DNA of 64,000 nucleotides, from assembly GCA_016584495.1 (NCBI GenBank), contig WAID01000005.1:1562501-1626500 (forward strand). The letters run 5' to 3'. The notes beneath the pieces are model-generated. The model worked only from the letters and a program-made list of their open reading frames with translations, had not been told where the DNA came from and did not search any database. This DNA comes from Celoporthe dispersa. Taxonomy: Eukaryota > Ascomycota > Sordariomycetes > Diaporthales > Cryphonectriaceae. The translations under genes and the position numbers were made by a program. Shown here piece after piece: positions 23,845-36,129 of the stretch (its first letter is position 1; each line of letters begins with the position of its first letter).

Positions 23845-24573
23845 TCTGTATCCTCTGTTAACTTCTTTGTACCTCCCGCGAGCTGAAACCCCAACAATAG
23901 TCAAGCGCCCTTACAAGAGCACTATTGAGGTACAATATCCTGGGCACCTCAAGAGGACAATTGATGTCCCAAGACCGGGAAACTTTGTCTACATTCACTT
24001 TTCAGGCCACGGAACGCGAAGAGAGAGCCTAGATGTATCGCCGAATTCAGATCGCGGCGACCATTACTCAGACACAGCACTCGCGATAACAGAGATTCAG
24101 GACCCCGACGCTATACCCTTGCCTCCGAGTAGAGCATTTGATCGACCGCGTAGAGGCGGCTAGTACCTGACCGGATACGATCTGGATATTATGTGCGCAT
24201 CATGATGCGGCGGAAGGCAGTGAGGGTCCTCGTTGATCTCGACAGTTGCTTCTCGGGAGCAGGGGTCTGGCACGACCAAAGAGAGGTGATGATACGCGGT
24301 CCGGCGCATGAGGTGAATACCTCGTATTTGCCAAGTGATGGGGAGGCCGACGAACAGATCGACAGACTAGTCCTTCAACATTTTCCAGAAGACTACCGAG
24401 ATGTAAGCTCTCAGCGCAGATACTAGCCGATGGGCTACACCTCGCCTATAACGGTCGCGAGGAACGGATATGTTGTCTTGACAGCTAGTGCTATGAACGA
24501 GAGAGCTTTTGAGGGGGCTTATGGACTAGGTGGTGTATGGCAGGGCGCATTGACATCGAAAATGTTGATATAG
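23845..24573 (+). pseudogene. Caspase-like (peptidase C14) gene, broken
   Basis: The remains of a fungal caspase-domain protein keep both catalytic motifs: FVYIHFSGHGTR with the active-site His (near 23,980-24,015) and VLVDLDSCFSGAGV with the nucleophile Cys (near 24,220-24,260). A later piece, GYVVLTASAMNERAFEG, is the following strand of the domain. The reading is interrupted by TAG at 24161-24163, a 1-nt frameshift between there and 24,193, TAG at 24424-24426 and TAG at 24571-24573. All three stops are TAG, which CAG-to-TAG or TGG-to-TAG transitions would give. It lies at the edge of the RIP block. Partner domains normally fused to such caspases are not seen. No restored reading is proposed. 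Confidence 0.75.
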
Positions 24574-25214
24574 CTGAAGCGGTTAGAGATCACTGTGCTG
24601 TTATGGTGTGTTGTGGAGGCGTTGATGTGCATCATGCATAGGCTTCTCTGACTATTCACTAGTCCAGTGTTATAGGAAGTGATGTATGCCTATCGCTATG
24701 TGAGCATAGGACAAGTACAATCAGGTCGACTAATAAGTAGAATAACTCGGTAGTATTTGGTATACTGCAGTATTTGCTACATCAAAGCAGGATGGAAAAT
24801 ATTGCAATAGCTACACCGCTTCCATCCCCCCCAGCAAGTAGTCTGTCAAGATATCTAGGCACTGTGACAAATATCTGCCCTAGGTCTACAGAAATCAGTC
24901 GCAGCAGCCCGACAGCTACAGCTTTCAGCTCGACATGGAGCCAGGCCTGGCTATAGTGAGCTTCATGCTGACTGGGCGGGAGGTTATCCACAGAAAATCT
25001 CCATAGATCAAGCAGGTCTTTGCAAGCTGATCTCACAGCGCAGTGCCTGGAAATATAGAGGCTACCTACTCTGGTTCTTGAAGCTGAGCCTGGCGTTGGC
25101 TGCCCCTCTTTCTAGTATTCTTGCACACCTTTTCATTCTATTTGATATCAACCTGTCTTTGGTTTCTAAATCCGAATCGTCATCCTGATCTTCATCCAAA
25201 TGTTTATATGGAGT
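24574..25214. other. Intergenic, no gene seen
   Basis: This stretch lies between the caspase pseudogene and the ankyrin gene. Short open frames occur on both strands but show no family resemblance. It includes the 3' flank of the minus-strand ankyrin gene. Confidence 0.6.
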
Positions 25215-28200
25215 TCACCACGCCGAATCTGAATCTGAATCTTCCTCCCAATCCGATTCGCAACTGTAGTGCTGACAATCCGCGGGAAACTCTGATAGGT
25301 CTCTTCCACTCTTTGCATACTGGCGGATCATGTCTGCAATAGCGGAATGTCCGTTCCTTGCTGCGATTCTGGTAGCTCCGTGATAACCAGTTTCGCCTGG
25401 TTTGCAGCTGAGGGCATGCCATGTTAAGAGTAGTTTGACCACATCGATGCGTCCAGCTTCAGCTGCAAAGTCCAGAGCTGTGAAATATACGCGAGGAAGT
25501 CTTGGACGGACACCTGACCGGGCGTTAAAGTCAGCCCCTTTCTCAAGGAGTAGATCTATGATTCTACTTTTTTGAGCCTCTCCTCGTGCTGTCTCTGGGC
25601 TCAAGCTGCATGCGGCTTGGAGTGCTGTGAGCCCAAAGTCACCTCTGGCAGGAGCGTTGATGTCAGCGCCTTTCTCGAGGAGTAATTTAACCGAATTTTC
25701 TTGGGACTTCAGTACCACTGATTGTAAAGGGGTCAGGAATAGATGATGCCAGAACCAGTGCTCTGAGTAGGCATTTATGTCGAAGCCCTCTTCCAGAAAT
25801 TCTTCAAGGTGTCCTGGCCGCTGTTCGATGTAGGCGCAAACCGTAGGAGTAGTAGGCAGAATTTTTGCCCCTTCCTTCACAAGATACTCGAAGATCTCGA
25901 ACCTATCATGAAGCCGGCTTTCTAAACATGCTTCCAGAAGAGACTTTGATATGGCCGGGGGTCTTCGAGATCACACCCCATGCGGCTGATGATACACCGG
26001 ACTATGCTGAGGTACTCGAGGCACTCCTCTAGATCCTTGTATGCACACGGAGAAGCGGGTATGCTTATGAAAATGTATCGAATCAGATCGTATGCACGTG
26101 GTTTCGCTGCGGAGAGCCTGAGATGTGCCCCCTTGGACACCAACAGGTCAACCATTTCGCTCGGGTCGTCTTTTTCTAACGGCCGCCATTCGCAAAGGAC
26201 GTGAGCAATGATGCTGATGCAATGATCTCCCTGCCTCATTTCCTCGTCGGTTTTCACCCCTCTGTCAACGAGCATCGTGACTGCTCCGAGATTGTTCCTG
26301 ATCGCTGCTTCCAGGAGTGCATCGCGCCCTTTGCGAGGGATGTCCACGGTGTGTTGCAGCAGAAGACTAAGAACACGTGTGTCCCGCAACATGGTCGCTT
26401 GCTCTAATGCTCGGCTTTCAACGGCAATCCCAAGATCAAGCGTCATTTTGATCAGCTCGATCTGGCCATCGGTACAGTCTGGTCCAATTCGGGAAAGACA
26501 TTCTTCAAGAATGTCCCACTGTAGATCCGATATTACTCGGTCCAAACGGACACCGAGGTTCATCAGCTGGCGTGCATATGCTATTGGCCACTCCGATTGG
26601 TTCTGCCCACTGCCCAACTCACAGCCAAGTAGGAGTTGGTCGGCCAGTATCACCTGCAAATGCCATTGTTTTTCGTCTTGGTCTTGGGTTGTGCTCAGCG
26701 TGTGGAAGTAATTGTCCAAACTCTGTCCGCCGTTCGCTAAGGAGAGCAGAGCTCCGGCCCGGCTAAGTTTCCGAGTCAGCATGCGGCTAAACTCGTGCCT
26801 GAATCTGTCGAAAGCTGGCCGACGGAAGTAGAATAAACAGTCCACAAGTAAAAAAATCGTCCAAGGATCTGGAGAATCCATACGGATTCACTATGGACGA
26901 CGAGTATCTTTGATATCTGTTGACTGGACCCCTAATATCGGCGCCTGCCTGGAGAAACCACTCTAGATATTCGTCGAACTTGTCGAGATCTCCTCTCCAA
27001 TCAGTAAGGAAAATGCTGAAATGTGTTTTCTGGATCCAGGTCAACTCAGACGCTGTAAGAGTCTTGTTCAGGTCTGAATATTTCAGCAGCAGCTGAGCGC
27101 ACCGAAGATGGCCAAGTTTCAATGCTTGTAAGACAGCAGTCTGCTCCCAGCAACAACACCCTGATAGTAGTGTATCTGGACGGCAACTGTGGTCGAGCAG
27201 CTTCTGAACGGTGTGAGCCCGATCACCATCCATGGATACGGCGTAAAGCAGGTATTCGTGGCCCCTGGCAGTCGCGGCTAGCCAGTTGTTGGAGGCGCCA
27301 GCTTCTACCAAAGCTTCAAACGTACGCCATTGCTGGGAAGCTCCAGAGATCAGGAGAAATTTCTCGAAGGCGGCTCTGATGCTGGCGAGGCGGCTTCTCA
27401 GAAGGGTTTGGAAAAGTTCGAGAGGTATCACCCCAAGCTCCGAGTTCAGCGTCCGAAAAAGATCCCCATGATTCGTTACGCCATGGCCCCATACTGACAC
27501 AAGATTGTTGGAAAGCAGATAGATCGCCAAGGCCAGGAGAATGTAAGCTCTGTGGGGGCCAGAATTCGTTATAGATCTGGGCGTGGACCTTCTCAGTATC
27601 TGCCCGAGATACATTTGGTGGAGGGAAGATCCGATGTTCATTGGCTTATGTTCTTCGAAGGCACCCATAAGAGCAAACATGCTGTATAGCTTAGGGATTG
27701 GCTCAATGTCGCGCAAGGGCTGAGAAGACTCAAAGATGTTTCTGACTGCCACTAAAAGAAATGTAAGTGACTGAGTATGGTGAAGAAAATTCATCTCCAC
27801 TTGTTATTAGAGTTGAAGCTCTGCAATATAGGACGGCCACTGCTAGGAAGGAGGTTTGTCCCAAGCAACTAGCTACCACATGTATAGGCCGCCTACAGGC
27901 CTTTCTCTCTATAGGATGAAAAATACTCTGTAGGCTACTTACTGGCAACTTCGGTCGGAACCTCGCAGATGGGGAGCTGAGATAGAGACTGGGAGGCCCG
28001 CTGAGCTGTTGAGAGCACATGGTTAGGGTGGTGTCTGGAACCACTTGGCGATATGTTGGTGGCTTGAGATGAAGACAGTAGCTGTTGAACCTGTCTGGAG
28101 ATGTCCGGGATGTCTGTTGCATGGACAAGGTCATGAAATATTGGCCCTCTTGATGATAGCAAAGGCAGAGTTTGGACTATAATGCCATGGGGAAGAGGGC

Positions 28201-28735
28201 TAGGAGGACCTATAGCACCTGGGGTCAGCATTCACAATATTTGAGAGGTGATATCGATTATACTGACCTTCATGGTACTTCCCAACGACATCAGCATTCT
28301 TCATGTTCCTCCAGGCATCCTTCCAATTAATTACTTTGCCGTGAAAGACAATCTGTGTCTCTTCCTTTGTCCTCTTAAGGCGGAGGTCGCCCCTTGGAAG
28401 CGTTGGGTTCTCGAGCCTATAATAGGCACAATGATGGTAGACCTTCGCCCACTCCTTTTTTGTGATGTTCTTCCGGATAGCCAGCTCCCCAAGCTTCTCT
28501 GACCAGTACTTCACACTAGTCAACAGTATCAGAGGCTATTGGAACAGCAGAGGTCAGGCCTTGCAGAGGTGATTAAAAGTATAAATTACGAGTAGCTTGG
28601 AAACTTGTGTTCCCGTTCCATGAAATCCTTGAGGCCCTTGATGCTCTTGTTGTAGTATACATCCCTGATTTCAGACTCGTGCTGATGCCAGATGTCGTCT
28701 GAATCAGGCTGATGAGGGCGCTTAGGGGCTGGCAT
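25215..28735 (-). CDS. Clr5-domain ankyrin-repeat protein
   Basis: The N-terminus is a Clr5 domain. Exon 28590-28735 begins MPAPKRPHQPDSDDIWHQHE and exon 28268-28515 carries WSEKLGELAIRKNITKKEWA. Introns are 28516-28589, 28219-28267 (GTCAGT..CAG) and 27800-27942 (GTAAGT..AAG), all keeping frame. The long C-terminal part has degenerate and then clear ankyrin repeats (VKLLLEKGADINAPARG, IIDLLLEKGADFNARSG, ALDFAAEAGRIDVVKLLL) ending at TGA 25215-25217. The frame changes near 26,880 and near 25,950. The first change fits a 78-nt intron (GTATGG..CAG) or a 61-nt one, or an A7 slip; the second fits a 53-nt intron or a C5 slip. Clr5/ankyrin proteins are common in filamentous ascomycetes with no firm biochemical role. 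It may be intact or a recent pseudogene. Confidence 0.78.
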
Positions 28736-29789
28736 TTTAAAGAAGATAGGATTCTGGGTAGCATATCACTGGAGGATAAGCAACATGATAGAAGCCCAAG
28801 GAGCTAGAGAAGAATGATGCAAAGCTTTGGCAGTAGCAATAGCAAAGAGGAAACGAAACACCAGTAGGGAGAGGCACGAGGCACACATTGTCTGTTTATA
28901 GCTGACACAGCCTGAACTCTCAAGCAGCGTGTATGTGCTTGACCAGAGTTCGGTTCCACTATTTAAGGAGCTTAATGCTGAGGCAAGCAAGGAGGGGGTC
29001 AAGCTGACAAGCCTCCATTCTGCGTCAGACTGGGCGCTAATGCTGCACTTTCAGCTGGTGTGCCAGCATTATTCAAGCACTATTGGTATCTTTGACCAAA
29101 GTTCCGCTCCGCCCTCAATAAAACAAGGACCTGAGGGTTACATTGCTAGCTAAGGTTGTTGCCCGAACAAAGTGAGCAGCTGCGTACACGTGTACATGTA
29201 TTCTAACTGCAGCTTGCTTATGTATGCACACTATTACCTTGATTTCAAACTCGTCCAAACTTCTGTCACAATACATGAGCGCATACTGCAGGGCCTTGTC
29301 TTGTCTGTGAGGTTCAATAGTGGTGTGACCCACTCTCTCGCACAAGCAGGCATCAGATATTTTGATATAGGGCAAGACAGCTTTTAACGAAGTCGACTAG
29401 ACTTCTGTTCTACATTCTTTGCACTGCAGGATGTAAAGCTTATTATGAGATGTCCAGCCTGCCATCAATAGCCACTCAGACTGCAGAATTTGGAAAACTA
29501 TGAATTAGAACTACTCTGAGCAAACCAGGAGGCAAGAAATGTTGGACTTGACTATAATTCGGTGGTCTAGGCTCAATAGCAATATCATATGAGAGCTAGG
29601 AAACATATTTAATACTCCACTGCCTCGATACAGAAAACCAGAACCTTGAGCCATCTACTTATATTGGCAACTATTGAGCAATAAAACACTCCAGTAACTT
29701 ATTTGCTCAGTATAGGTTCCCATTGTTCTGCATTTCCACACTGCTCTTTCCAATTATATATTACTTGCTTATTTAGCTTACCCCGGAAC
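28736..29789. other. Intergenic, no gene seen
   Basis: About 1 kb of ordinary composition between the divergently placed ankyrin gene and the small membrane-protein ORF. It probably contains both promoters. No RNA gene or conserved frame was seen. Confidence 0.6.
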
Positions 29790-30131
29790 ATGACCTTGAC
29801 CTCGAGTGCCAGTCCATACTTTGCCCTTCTCAGCCTCTTAATAGCTTGCATCCCGGGTTTCTTGTGGCTTCACAATAAAATATCAAAACGCTACCAAAAT
29901 AAGCAAGCATATATGGGCTGTAGCAATATGTTTCCAGCTCCCAACAACATCGCCTCATCTTATAATACTCGACAACATTACACGTTCATCTACAGTGGTC
30001 ATTACCAGACCTCAAATATCGTTAGCCACGAAATGCCGCCCTACTCAATGCCGAGCATAGACCTGGAGCGTCAATCTGTATGTGGTCTCGAGACTCCGAG
30101 CTCAACAAGCTTTGACCTAACTGACTGTTGA
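29790..30131 (+). CDS. Small single-pass membrane protein, hypothetical
   Basis: This is a 113-residue ORF of unknown function. Residues 6-28 (SASPYFALLSLLIACIPGFL and following) form one hydrophobic helix near the N-terminus, followed by a basic stretch (KISKRYQNK), then a polar Ser/Pro/Asn-rich tail. I chose the ATG at 29790 because it starts just before the helix; the frame is open upstream to about 29,703. The stop codon is inside the repeat fragment that begins about 30,126 (TGTTGAACC), so the original C-terminus may have been replaced by an insertion. No homologue is recognised. Confidence 0.4.
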   Translation: MTLTSSASPYFALLSLLIACIPGFLWLHNKISKRYQNKQAYMGCSNMFPAPNNIASSYNTRQHYTFIYSGHYQTSNIVSHEMPPYSMPSIDLERQSVCGLETPSSTSFDLTDC

Positions 30132-30275
30132 ACCAGCACTCGGGCGCCGTCGCACGAAAGAACGAACACCAGAGAAATGAGCAAGGGCCCTGTCGACCTG
30201 AGCGTGCTTACGTCAGAAGAACGACGACAAACGAAGACTAACGAGGCAGAATTCAGGGTGAAAGACTTGCTCCAA
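30126..30275. repeat. Truncated LTR-like repeat fragment
   Basis: TGTTGAACCAGCACTCGGGC begins a 150-bp stretch that matches 21,203-21,350 with transitions only. Both contain a GAGCAAGGGC/AAGCAAGGGC core and a TTCAGGGTGAAAG/ATCAGGGTGAAAA core. This copy keeps its C and G bases, so it escaped or predates heavy RIP. Similarity ends about 30,275 with no matching 3' end. Confidence 0.65.
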
Positions 30276-31261
30276 GCATTAATCCCGAGAGATTCTGCCA
30301 TAATCAGCTAATACGTGTGTAATCGACGGAATCTGGGGACTAACGAGCCCGCTCTTGTTAGCATAAACTCAATCATTCCTATAGCAATGTTCAATTATTG
30401 CAGTGCTTATTACAACCATTTTCACCAATTTCTCTTGAAAATAATAGTTATCACAGATTAAAATTGCTTGAATTCTAGCATTTATTTAGTAAAGTATGTC
30501 TGAGTTTAATATGGCATTCTGCATTGTACAGTATGCTCTGCTCCGGTGGCGAAGTGTGAAGATTAATCCCTTGGGGTTGTATGTATCCGCTCTTTTTATT
30601 ATAAACTTAATCCATACTTGCAGGGACATTCAGTTACTGCAAGTGATATTGGATTAGTTAAAGTAAATTAGTTTTGCGACCTTCATCTTGAATAAGTACC
30701 AGTTATAATACCGAGGTGATTAGCAATCCGATCCTCTAACTTATACCTTAAATAATTATGCAGAACAATATATGCCGCAATAACGGGTTAGAAGACGGCG
30801 AAAATCATCGTTCGGGGTTATGAAACGAACACATTAACTATATTGGGGGGTTTCTCCAACCCTTGAAGAATTACTGCACTTGACTACTACAATGGAAAGC
30901 ATGGCGGATACCCTTGTTTTCCCGGAGTATATCGCGCGTAATTGTACCGAGGTGACTTCGAGCTGCAGCTCAAATTGTTTGCGAACGCTGTCGATCTCTG
31001 CAGAGGGTGACGGCACAACGCCTCCGGATAGCTTGCAGTTGGTTGCCCGCATCGTCGTATGGAACTAGAGCTAGAACTACGACCGCGGCGGGCCTATGTA
31101 ATACCGCGGCGGCAGCTTTGATGTAATTAGCAAGTAATGTCCTGGATTACTGGGGGGAAGGGGGGAGGGGTAAAGGGGAGGGGTACATAAGGACAAGACT
31201 GGCAGCACGAAGCAAAACACGTCCATCCTTCTTACGGCAATCCATCAAGTGTAGGTCAAAG
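30276..31261. other. Intergenic, esterase promoter region
   Basis: This is 1 kb upstream of the carboxylesterase. It is moderately AT-rich to about 30,800, then mixed. A G-rich strand stretch (GGGGGGAAGGGGGGAGGGG, about 31,151-31,180) and TACATAAG sit 80-110 bp upstream of the start and may belong to the core promoter. Confidence 0.5.
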
Positions 31262-33835
31262 ATGTGGTCTGCTTGGGATATACTCGCTCTGTTGTGCGCC
31301 GCTCATACGGCCTGGGCCAGCACTGCTAATAACAGTAGCCTGACTGTTGATTTGGGATACGAGGTAGGTTGTTGATTGTGTTAAACTCCGCAAGGCGATA
31401 CTCCCCTGGTCTCAGAGAGAACTACATTGCTGAAACTGTGTACTCATCCAGGTCTACCAAGGCTACTACAATGCTAGTGCGGACCTGAAAATATTCAAAG
31501 GGTATATATAATTTCCAACTTCCTTCTCCATGAGGCAGTATAATGTTACTTACAATATCCTCATCTATAGTTTACGATACGCTGCGCCGCCGACGGGGAG
31601 TCTGCGATGGCAAGCACCCCAGCCTCCTGCCTCGAACCGAAGCGAGATTCTCGAGGCGACAGCTTACCCACCACGCTGCCCCCAAGCTCCAGACTCGCCG
31701 CTGTAAGTCAGCACGGTTTCCTTCCAAGCCGTGACCAGGCTGGGCACAGATTCTGATACTGAAGGGGACAACAGAACGACGGATTTCGACTTCGATGAGT
31801 CTGGCCTAGGCAATGAGGATTGCTTGTTTCTGAGCGTCTTTGCACCAGCAAGGTGAGATTCACTCTCCCTGATGATGTCGTGAAGTACTGGAATTACCTG
31901 CCATGGTCCAGAACTCACGAAATTGTCCTCATGATACTCGGGGCTCTTGAGTGCCAGGCACTGACCGGTCGGGTTGTAGTGCCCATGACTTGCCAGTCAT
32001 GGTTTGGATTCGTGAGTGGTTACATCTATCTCTATGTGGTCCTTGGCTAATTTCTTTCCCGTAGATGGGGGAGGTTATGGCGCAGGACAAGGCAATAACG
32101 AGTTCTGGGACTTGTTGAGTACTAACGACAACGGATTTATACTCGTCCTGATCCAGTATCGTCTGGGCGCCTTCGGCTGGCTCTCGTCCGAAGACCTTGT
32201 CAAGAGTGGTGGTATTCCGAATGCCGGCCTTCATGATATGCACTTCTCCCTACAGTGGGTACAAGGCCATATTTCGAAATTCGGAGGTGATCCAGACAGG
32301 GTGACGGTCTCTGGCGAGAGCGCAGGCGCAGGCGCAGTGATGCTCTTGGCCATGACCAACGGCGGAGGCGAGGGCACTTCTCTTTTCAGCAACGCCATCA
32401 CTGCATCGCCGTATCTTCCCACGCAGTGGGACTACAACGGCTTTGAGCCGACACAAGCATACGATAGGTTCGCCGCTGAGGCAGGATGCCCGGAAGCCTT
32501 ACAAAACCAGTCAGTATTTGACTGCCTTGTTGCAGCAGATACCATCACCCTGCAGAACACGAGTGTTCATGTCAGTGGAGGTTACAAGTACGGCCAGTGG
32601 GCATTCGTTCCGGTCACTGACACGGACTTTCTCACTGAGCGACCATCTACTCAGCTTGATGCGGGCAGGGTCAATGGTCTCAGGATGCTGACAAGTGTAA
32701 GTCGACATATTTCCACCTGAGCAGGCCTTTACCGAGCTTCTTCAGGCTCTGTAATGACCAAGCTCTTCCGCCAGCTACGGGTTCCCTTCGGGGCTCGGAC
32801 CGTTTTCGATTACTGACGAGACACACAGAACAACGCGGACGAGGGCCAGGGCTTTGTTCCCCAAAACATCACCTCGGCAGCCGACTTTGCGGAATTCATC
32901 ACGGGCTTGTTTCCGCTCATGTCGAGCGAAGAAATTGACCGTCTGCTCGAAGCATACTCTATCGCACCCGTGATCCAGGGGCCTCTCTTCAGCACCCTCG
33001 GGGATACTGGTCCCACAGCGCTCAACCAGTCCGAATTCGCCATTGGACAACAGCAGCGCGCGAACAACCTCTACGCCGAGACGACCTTCATCTGTCCTAG
33101 CTACTGGCTCGCAAATGCTTACTCGAAGTCAGCCTCGGGTGCATATGGAAGCAGTCCGGTCAATGGCGCCGCCTGGAAGTATCAGTTCTCTGTACCTCCC
33201 TCTGAGCACGGCGCGGATCTGGATGCTTACCAGGCTTTCAATCGAGAGGCCCTGGGTGAAGGCACTATGACCGCGGCTGCAAGGCATGCAGTACAGCTGG
33301 CCTGGGGAAGGTTCATCATTTATGGTACGTGGTTCCGGAATAGCAGCCTCCGCCCTTCCTACTCCATCTCATACTACCTCTAGAGACAAGATACTTGGGC
33401 GAGAGAGGCATAGCATTACGCTTGTCATCTCTCTACAACACTTTCTGCAGTGTTTCCCTTGGCGACCGTTCACTAACACACAGTCTTCGAGCAGATGATC
33501 CTACCCTCCCTGAAGATATTATTAGATCCCTAACGATGTCGGCGAATGGCACATCAACGGCTGATGATATTTCAGCCATGGCTAGCGGAAACTGGCCCAA
33601 ATGGTCTGCGGATGCGTCACTGGGCGGGAATCAAATGTTGAATGTCAACATGACTGGTGGTGTGCCCGACGTTATCAGCTGGACGCCTGTCGATGGGACA
33701 ACAATCAATGTGACACAGATGGTGAACCCTGGGCTGGAGGCCAAATTTCGAATAGTCGATGCAAACTCTTGGGAAGGAGGGAGAGGCGAGAGATGCGGGC
33801 TGTGGCAGAGTCTTGGTGCTGTGGTCCCAGAGTGA
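31262..33835 (+). CDS. Secreted type-B carboxylesterase/lipase
   Basis: A serine hydrolase of the COesterase family, about 620 residues, acts outside the cell. Exons are 31262-31363, 31452-31501, 31571-31702, 31775-31852, 31980-32011, 32065-32696, 32829-33324 and 33495-33835, and every GT..AG junction keeps frame. A signal peptide (MWSAWDILALLCAAHTAWA) opens the protein. The HGGG oxyanion motif is at about residue 132. Catalytic Ser217 is in GESAG, Glu347 in NNADEG and His469 in EHGADL, so the full triad is present. The FLSVFAP and RLGAFGWL strands are typical of the family. The substrate is unknown; relatives cleave lipid or aromatic esters. An in-frame TAA at 31703 is removed by the 72-nt intron 31703-31774. 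Confidence 0.87.
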
Positions 33836-34653
33836 TAGTCAAGGCACACACACGTCTATGCTACTATCGAGCCTAGATATGCAGCTGTTGTGGCCACTGC
33901 TCCTGCTCCTGCCAGCTCTGGCCGGAGAAACATCTGTCACTCTGCCTGTCCCCATTGGAAACCCATCATAAAGTAGTTCGGAGCCTTACACTCATAGTAA
34001 CGAGGACAGTTCACTTATAGTAGTACATGCCGTTGCAGGATGTCTGACAAATATTTCCAGCTACATAAGCTTCATTGGCTCTGATTGTGCACTGATTGAA
34101 TTAATGGCACGGGCAAATATTTCCATACTTCCAAGAACAACTATTAGATCAAAGTACTTCAATTATTGTCACCACCTCACTAATCCTCAGCAACATCTTA
34201 GGCAGCACCAGTCCACACATTGTCTTGCCTGATTGTCGTGGATTCCGTGTGATTTATCTCAACGAGAACGTCCAAGACGAAGGGCCCCGGGAAAATAACA
34301 ATCAGGGGCTCGTTGACGGGATGAGCTGCCCGGTCAGAGATAATCAACAATCATCACGTTACAGGCGGCCACCAGGTAATTGTAATACTCGCTCACTATT
34401 ACGAACTCCCTCGAGATGGAACCCACGCATCTCGCCATCCGTATGTCTATGCAAGTCAATTAAGTCCTTAAATCGGAGGTAGTCACGCGTCTGTCCGACA
34501 TAAAGCGCTTCAGCATTATCCGTCTTCGCAGTGTCGTCTATTTTACACTATTTGACACATACTATCCCCGCATGCTACCAGCTCATGTAATAACTACCAT
34601 GATAAGGCATTGAATGCCTCGTCCCCAGCGCTAATCATATTATGTACCTAGAC
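33836..34653. other. Intergenic, convergent 3' ends
   Basis: Shared downstream region of the esterase (plus) and KGD2 (minus). No frame or RNA gene is supported. Confidence 0.6.
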
Positions 34654-36129
34654 TCACAGCAGCATGCGCCGAGGATCTTCAATGTACTCCTTGATCTTCA
34701 CCAGGAATTGGACAGCCTCCTTGCCATCGAGCAGACGGTGGTCGTATGTCAGAGCGAGGTACATCATCGGCCGGCTCTCGACCTTGCCGTTCACAACAAC
34801 AGCGCGGTCTTTGATGGCATGTAGACCCAGGACGGCGGTTTGGGGCAGGTTGATGATGGGCGTGCCCATGAGAGAGCCGAAGACACCACCGTTGCTGATG
34901 GTGAAGGTACCGCCGGCCATATCCTCCAGCGTAAGCTTGCCGTCACGCGCCTTGAGAGACAAAGTCAGCATTTTTCATCCAGAGGCACGACGCCCGCCGT
35001 GAACACCCCCCTCCCCTTCTAAAAACCCTAAAAAAACACCAAAAAAAAGGTGAACCTACCTTCTTGCCTAGGTCCGCGATGGACTTCTCGATGCCGACCA
35101 TATCCAGTGTCTGCGCATTGCGCACGACTGGCGTTACCAGTCCCTTCTCGGTAGCAACAGCCACGCTGACGTCAACGTAGTCCCTGAAGACGATCGTGTC
35201 GCCTCCGTCGGGGCCCTCGATGGACGCGTTGACGACAGGGAGATCCCTCATGGCCAGGACGGCGGCACGCGTGAAGGCGCTCATGAAGCCGAGCTTCACG
35301 CCCGTCTTCTTCAGAACCTCATCCTTGTAGAGCTTGCGGAACTCCATGATCGAAGACATGTCGACCTCGTTGAAGGTGGTCAGGGGAGGCGGCAGTGTTT
35401 TGTGACTGCTTGAGACGCTCGGCGATCCGGAGACGCATGCGGTTCATCTTGACGCGTCGCTCCTCGCGGTTGCCCATGCTCGCGGAGACATCGCTTGACT
35501 CCTTGGCGGGCTTCTGAGGTGATGGCGACGGCTCCTTCTTCTCAGGTGCAGGGGGGAGGCGGCGCGGGTTTGCTCTCCTCTTTCTTGGGCTCTGGTTTCG
35601 ACTCGGGCTTGGACTCGGACTCAGGCTTGGATTCCTCCTTAGACTCCTCCTTGGCTTCCGATTTTTCGGCACCCCCGGAGGGGGCACCACCAGCTCTAGC
35701 CTGATAATGTCCTGCCCCACTGTGACGGTGTCCTCCTCATTGACGAGGAACTCCTTGATCGTACCGGCCTCGGGGGCGTTGACAGCAACGTCGATCTAAC
35801 AGAGAAGGAGTCAGCAGGGCCCAAACGGCCGGCGGCCGGATGAGGAATCGGGCACGCCTGCGGGGCGAGCTCATCTGGCGCACCTTGTCCGTCTCGATGG
35901 TAGCAAGTTCCTCGTCCTGCTCGACAAAGTCGCCAACCTGCTTGCTCCACTGCTTGAGGGTGCCTTCTGAGATGGACTCGGCCATCTGAGGGACCTGGAC
36001 GACCTTGTCTGCGTAGGTACGGACATGTCGCATGAGCAGGGGCAGAGGCAGTGTCGTGGCCTGGTGCTGGAGGGACTGCAGCGGGCGCAGGTGGACAGCG
36101 CGGGCTGTGGTTCGCAGAGTTCTCAACAT
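34654..36129 (-). CDS. KGD2: Dihydrolipoyl succinyltransferase, E2 of 2-oxoglutarate dehydrogenase
   Basis: This is the mitochondrial TCA-cycle E2 component, which transfers succinyl groups from E1 to CoA through a lipoyl arm. Exons are 35884-36129, 35060-35795 and 34654-34950. A basic presequence leads to [19 protein letters not shown]. The lipoyl Lys is in ATIETDK at the end of exon 1. A Lys/Glu/Pro linker, the catalytic domain and the [11 protein letters not shown] active site (His and Asp) follow, ending RRMLL. The frame is broken at three places: a 1-nt loss near 35,690, an extra base in the G6 run 35551-35556 (plus strand) and an extra base in the G4 run 35393-35396. The first two cancel within the linker; the third does not. 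For a normally single-copy core enzyme, assembly error is the likeliest cause. Confidence 0.9.

Noticed and set aside
31703..31705. Premature TAA in the carboxylesterase
   Set aside because: A 72-nt intron with a good GTAAGT donor and a CAG acceptor removes it and keeps frame; all triad residues follow intact.
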